Part shown: piece after piece, positions 59,923-64,000 of the stretch
Layout of the letters: every line of letters starts with the position of its first letter
How positions within the stretch are numbered: the stretch's first letter is position 1
DNA from: Xiphias gladius
Taxonomy: Eukaryota; Chordata; Actinopteri; Istiophoriformes; Xiphiidae
DNA length: 64,000 bases
Direction of reading: 5' to 3'
Assembly: GCF_016859285.1 (NCBI RefSeq)
Contig: NC_053402.1
Coordinates: 24,446,056 to 24,510,055 of the forward strand
Made by a program: the position numbers and the translations under genes
Notes under the pieces: model-generated
What the model saw: only the letters and a program-made list of their open reading frames with translations
The model's database searches: none
What the model was told of the DNA's origin: nothing

Positions 59923-60960
59923 GTTCATCGTCACGTGTTTTTTCACTGCGGATAGTTGAGTCCACTGGTTGAGATAAATCCGAGGAGCTGCCAGACGAGC
60001 AGTGGGAGACGAAAGAGAACAAGAAGTTCCGATACACAAAAGAGTCTTTTCCAACCTCTGGTCCTCCGCCTCTCCGCCACACACCGGACACTTTGACCTC
60101 TTTGTTCCTCCAGGAGACCGCAGGACAAAGAGGTTGGAAATGACTGGTTTAAACCTTGACGGTGTGTCGTCTTCTATAAAACGCTCGTGAAAAGTAAGGT
60201 GTTTCTCTGAGCTGCGGTGGAGCAGACGGTGCTAAGGGGCATTACATGGAAGTGGTCAGGTGCAGGTTGCTCAAAATCGCACGTAAATACACGCAAGCGG
60301 ACGCATTTAGTCACTTTCCACCGCGGAAGCAGACGCTGTGTGTTTGCTTTAAATAAAGGGTCAAACACCAAACAGGTTGGGAACTAGGAGTTTAATCTCT
60401 AACAGTGCTTTGTATTTTATAGGCCTGTGTGTCTCCGTTTAATATAAAACCTCCTGAAAAGCGACTGCAGCGGACAAATGGACGTTCCCTCTGCAGTAGG
60501 AAGGCATTGCGCCACGGCCTCGGATTTCAAAAAGCTCGATCATCGTGTGTTTTTGCACAAAATCTTAGTCTGAAATGCGACACGTTACTCCGGCCCAAAA
60601 GCGCAGCCTTTCCCTCTGGAGTCTGGCGGAGTCGTTAGAGTCCGGGCCACCGTAGCAAATGTCTCCACCGCAGACACTCGCCACTGCGTCTGTCGCGGAG
60701 CTTCACATTTAAGCCTTTAAAACTTTGCACTGGAAAGTTCCTCACCACGACAGAGGTTTGGGCTTAAGCCTCAGTCCGAGTCTGTCCCGTATCCCCCAAT
60801 CAATGGCGTTTCTAGAGTTTGACCGCTGTGAAATGAAAGTAAGTAGCTCGAGAAAGAAAGGAAAGCCGGTCCCCCGGTGCGTCCCCGGGCCTCAGTTTGA
60901 GAACCTGCCCGGCAGCCGCCACAGTTGACTCGAGAGTGATTAAAAATGAAGCGCCATAGA

Positions 60961-61200
60961 AACCAGCGGGCCAATGGGGGAGCGGGAAGCTGTTTACAAG
61001 GGGGTGTACCGTTTCTATGGTTGCCGGACAAACCTCCTGCACCAGGTATTAAACTGCCTCCCTGACGGATCCGGCAGCCCGCTGACACCCGTTGCAAAGA
61101 CCTCCACCGAGGAGGAGACGCGCCCGGCGCCGCGCCGAACCGGACCCGCAGGAATCTCTCTCTTTTTCCTTTCTCTCGGTCACAAGTCGACGACAGGTGC
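60961..61200 (+). promoter_or_regulatory. foxj1: Candidate foxj1 promoter: CCAAT box, forkhead site, X-box
   Basis: Within 55 bp lie CCAAT (60971-60975), TGTTTAC (60991-60997, a forkhead core) and, on the minus strand, GCAACCATAGAAAC (61011-61024), which matches the RFX X-box form GTHNYYATRRNAAC at 13 of 14 positions. RFX and FOXJ1 act together on ciliary genes, so auto- and cross-regulation is plausible. No TATA box seen. Confidence 0.5.
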
Positions 61201-61272
61201 ACCGCGACCAGGACCAGGCCGCTCGTTTGGGGTTCAGCAGACCTCCCTACTCAACACAACAGCCGGCAAAAG
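61201..61272 (+). other. foxj1: Probable non-coding first exon of foxj1 (left edge unknown)
   Basis: A strong donor AAAAG|GTGAGT at 61272/61273 matches an acceptor CCTGTCAG at 61921-61923, 70 bp before the start codon. Human FOXJ1 also has a non-coding first exon. Confidence 0.4.
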
Positions 61273-61920
61273 GTGAGTCGGGGGGTTTATCATAAGTAGT
61301 TCAGGTCAGACCCGAATCCACCAGACCTGTCTGCTCCAGAGGGCCCGGAGCTCCCGAGCCGGGTTTCGTTATTCCGCAACGCGTGAGATTCTGCACTTTG
61401 ACGTTCCCCAGTAGGAGTTTAGCTGCGGAATGAGAAGCAGGTCAGCGCGTTGGAGTTGGGTCGATTCTTTGGTGCCTCGAGAAATACGCGGACTTCGCGC
61501 AATAAATCCCCACAGTGCGCGGTCTTCCTCGAGGCTGGCAGCAGATTCACCAGAAGTTTTTCCACGTTGCCTCTGAGCCCCGTAACAGCCTCCGCGGGCC
61601 GCCGGGGCCGATGCGCGCTCCCCTTCACCGCGTCCAGGGCGCAACAGAGTTTTTCACCGACGTCCTGAGCGCCGCCGCTCAGCCTGGCGAGGGGTCTTAG
61701 GCTTCCAGAATATTCCAGAGTTTCGGCTTCCGCATTTTCCGACCGCTCGGACGCCCGGGTGACAGACGACCCGCATTGTCTAAGTGGGAATTCGAATGTA
61801 AATCTACAGACCTGAAAGTCTCCGACTTTACGCGCAGACGGGGTCTCTGTTTTCTAATAGGCCCTCATTGTCCTGTCGGTTCGCACTTTGTTGAAGCTGG
61901 GTGTATATTTTCGGTCCTGT

Positions 61921-61992
61921 CAGGCGGTGGCGGGGGGAGGAGGAGGAGACGCAGCAGTGGTGCCGCAGAGGAGTGAGGTGTTGGAGAGAGCC
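61921..61992 (+). other. foxj1: foxj1 5' UTR part of coding exon
   Basis: G-rich leader (GGCGGTGGCGGGGGGAGGAG) between the candidate acceptor and the ATG. The in-frame upstream extension is stop-free but unlike FOXJ1, so it is not included. Confidence 0.4.
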
Positions 61993-62574
61993 ATGCTGTC
62001 CCTGAGCTGCGCCGACCCCTGGCCCGAGGACTCGGTGGGGCTGGAGGAGGAGGTGGTGACCGCCGCTGCCCAGGCCGAGGAGCGGGACGGCGGCGGCATC
62101 GGCAGCAGCCATGCCAACATGAGCTGCCTCAGCAGCTGCTGCGGCTCCGTCAGCCTGGACGACAGCCTGACCAGCCTGCAGTGGCTGCAGGAGTTCTCCA
62201 TCCTCGGTGCCAACGTGCCGCAGCAGGCCCACCACCAGCCGCACCTGTTCGGACACCCGCCTCTGGGATCCGACGCCCCGGCCTCCCCTCTGGCCGGGGA
62301 CCCCGCCTCCATCGGCGCGCCCCTGACCCCGGGGAAGCCCACGGCGGCGGCCTACAGCAGGATGCAGTCCCTCCCCGGTATAGTGGCCCACGGGCACTGT
62401 CCTGACGAGGTGGACTACAAGACCAACGCGCACATCAAGCCGCCGTACTCGTACGCCACCCTCATCTGCATGGCCATGCAGGCCAGCAAGAAGAGTAAGA
62501 TCACCCTGTCCTGCATCTACAAGTGGATCACTGACAACTTCTGCTACTACCGCCACGCTGATCCCACCTGGCAG
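61993..62574 (+). CDS. foxj1: FOXJ1 forkhead transcription factor, first coding exon (gene continues past the window)
   Basis: FOXJ1 is the nuclear transcription factor that activates the motile-cilia gene programme. The exon encodes residues 1-194. The start ATG at 61993 is preceded by GAGAGCC and followed by [13 protein letters not shown]. Residues 55-74 hold the FOXJ1 signature [20 protein letters not shown]; residues about 98-117 hold [20 protein letters not shown]. The forkhead DNA-binding domain starts at about 148 ([40 protein letters not shown]) and is cut at PTWQ|GTAAAG. This is the intron position known from mammals, so the recognition helix and C-terminal activation region must lie on the next exon, outside the window. 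Reading through the donor gives an artificial His-Thr tail. Whether this is the foxj1a or foxj1b paralogue cannot be decided here. Confidence 0.95.
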
Positions 62575-62579
62575 GTAAA

Positions 62580-62701
62580 GGACCACATGCACACACGCAC
62601 ACAGACACAGACACGCACACAGGCGCACACAGACACGCACACACGCAGACACGCACATAGACACAGACACACACACGCACACACACGCACGCACACACAG
62701 G

Positions 62702-62747
<46 letters not shown>

Positions 62748-62835
62748 AGCACACACGCACACAGGCGCGCACACACGCACGCACACACGCAGATACACGC
62801 ACACACACACGCACAGACACGCGCACACACACTAT
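62580..62835. repeat. CA-rich compound microsatellite just after the foxj1 splice donor
   Basis: About 250 bp of (CA), (CACG) and (CAGA) units beginning 6 bp inside the intron. Confidence 0.95.
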
Positions 62836-62837
62836 AT

Positions 62838-63035
62838 GCCGAACCCCAACCCAGAACCTAACCTAAACCTGATTCTAACCTGAACCCTAAAACCAAATCC
62901 TAACCCTCAAACAGCCATTTGAACTTGTGAGGACCGGCCAAAATGTCCCCACCCCATAAGACCTATATAACTCAAACTGGTCCTCACAAAGATCTGAAGT
63001 ACGAGTACACAAAAACACTTACAGCACACATACAA
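62838..63035. repeat. Degenerate CCTAA telomere-like block plus GGTCCTCACAAAG unit
   Basis: AACCTAACCTAAACCTG and CCTAACCCTCAAACAGCC resemble interstitial CCCTAA repeats. They are followed by TTGTGAGGACCGGCCAAAAT and CTGGTCCTCACAAAGATCTG. This order after a CA tract is a common composite in fish genomes. Confidence 0.6.
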
Positions 63036-63689
63036 TACACACTTCAAAAAGGATGTGTCATCTCCAACACAATCTTCACTGTGTGTAAATGACTTTCCCT
63101 TCTCGTGCCCACACGCCAGCTTTTCCTGTTTTCTGCTCTGGGGTCAAATCTCAGCTGGGCCCATGGCTTGTTTTGTTTTTTTTTCAAAAATTAAAAGAAC
63201 ATTGACTAAATCCATTTCAGAGGGGCACAACATACTGAGAGGTCTGGGCCTGCTGCCACACTCTGATGAAGTATTAGCGGCTCGGCTGTGTGTAATTAAT
63301 AACTCCTGAGCCCAGCAACACTTCCCTCAGCCGCACGAAACCACAACAGAAAACATGAATTATACACGTTATTACCTTTTTAAACAGTGTCTTTTGTAGC
63401 TCGAAGGTTTTTTCCTGCTCGAGCAAAAAGAAGTGGCGGAGGCTCCAGAGGAGGGGGCGGCAGATTCCCCGTTTGAAAGGGCAGGAATTTTCAGGAAAAG
63501 TTTAATTTTGCTGGATAAATGATTGATGAAGCTGTTAGCTGTACTCCCATGTTTCGCCGTCTGGTTCGGACATTTCAGAGCATTTTGTTATTGTAAGGCA
63601 GAACATGGGGCAGATAATATTTAACAAAGGTCATTGGGTCACTGCTCTATTTAGACTTCAGGGAAGGGGGGGGGGGCAGCTGGATGAAT
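63036..63689 (+). other. foxj1 intron, nothing recognised
   Basis: Moderate composition, a short T-run (63174-63185) and a G-run (63667-63677). No exon signal. Confidence 0.5.
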
Positions 63690-64000
63690 GCAAGGGTGCA
63701 CAGTGAATTAATGTATGATGTATGGTGCTGCGTGCCTCACCGCATGAGGATTACCATCAGTTCAGGAACTGCACTAATTCGAGGGTTAGATGACGCATTT
63801 GAATCGCACTCTCATGTTTTTACGGTAAGTGCGAAGCTACAGGCAGCAGATGGGCAGATTTTTGTGCCTTTGGACTGAGCCAGGCCAGCTGTTTCCCTCC
63901 GGTTCCAGCCTTCATGCTAAGCTAAGCTAACCGGCTGCTGGCTGCACCTTCATATTTACTGTACAGACATGAGATCCGTGTCGATCTGAACTCTCAGAAA
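63690..64000. mobile_element. Teleost MITE-like repeat (GCTAAGCTAAGCTAACCGGC family), cut by window edge
   Basis: Landmarks ATGCTAAGCTAAGCTAACC, CTGCTGGCTGCACCTTCATA and ACTGTACAGACATGAGA. The left half (TTACGGTAAGTGCGAAGCTA...GGCAGCAG, from 63831) is an imperfect inverted copy of the right half, as expected for this family. Confidence 0.6.

Larger units (their letters stand above)
54201..60960. other. ubald2-foxj1 intergenic region, no gene recognised
   Basis: 6.8 kb, CpG-rich. Contains an inverted duplication, microsatellites, a GGTCCTGGT minisatellite and (CAT)n. RNF157, which lies here in human, was not recognised on either strand. Confidence 0.5.

Noticed and set aside
61828..62832. 334-aa antisense ORF opposite foxj1
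   Set aside because: Cys-Val repeats come from the CA tract, and the rest is a shadow of GC-rich foxj1 coding sequence.
61888..62883. 331-aa ORF through the foxj1 donor
   Set aside because: The His/Thr-rich tail is the intronic CA repeat; the frame stays open only because (CA)n has no stops. FOXJ1 is spliced at TWQ.

Overview
This is a vertebrate, almost certainly teleost fish, nuclear window. Genes are split by GT-AG introns. CA/TG microsatellites are dense, Tc1-like transposon remnants are present, and several interspersed repeats typical of fish genomes are recognisable. Four protein-coding genes can be built exon by exon with intact reading frames: mfsd11 (+, complete, 13 coding exons, 1744-8825, 453 aa), a qrich2/C16orf96-family gene (+, complete, 20 coding exons, 14697-34262, 1021 aa), ubald2 (-, complete, 3 coding exons, 53836-41094, 174 aa) and foxj1 (+, first coding exon only, 61993-62574, 194 aa, broken by the right window edge). 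From memory, these four genes are also linked on human 17q25, with qrich2/ubald2 tail-to-tail and ubald2/foxj1 pointing away from each other, so the block looks like conserved synteny.

Layout. 1-1743: promoter and 5' UTR of mfsd11. 1744-8825: mfsd11, an UNC93-like 12-TM major facilitator protein. 8826-12190: 3' UTR and intergenic DNA. 12190-14240: two decayed Tc1-like copies flanking a CpG-rich patch that holds a palindromic RFX X-box. 14241-34510: qrich2-like gene, a coiled-coil protein with the DUF4795-type C-terminal half; its introns carry a MITE, a second copy of the 13.4-kb Tc1-like family, and other repeats. 34510-41093: ubald2 3' side and repeats. 41094-53836: ubald2, with two introns of about 6 kb each. 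53837-54200: ubald2 CpG-rich promoter. 54361-58275: a recent 470-bp inverted duplication around a 3-kb spacer containing microsatellites and a collagen-like minisatellite. 60960-62574: foxj1 promoter, probable non-coding first exon, and first coding exon ending at the conserved intron inside the forkhead domain. 62575-64000: foxj1 intron with a CA/telomere-like composite block and a teleost MITE at the edge.

Functionally, two genes of the motile cilium/flagellum programme sit about 28 kb apart. FOXJ1 is the transcription factor that switches on motile ciliogenesis, and QRICH2 is needed for sperm flagella in mammals. Both have X-box-like (RFX) sequences upstream. mfsd11 (membrane protein) and ubald2 (small UBA-like protein) are broadly expressed genes with no evident role in that programme.

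Base composition changes along the window. The left two thirds are AT-rich and CpG-poor outside promoters. From about 44 kb to 62 kb CpG is abundant even in introns and decayed repeats. No RNA genes, CRISPR arrays or prokaryotic features were seen. I found no clearly new biological system. The best leads are the inverted duplication, the X-box arrangements, the GC-AG intron and the CpG landscape.
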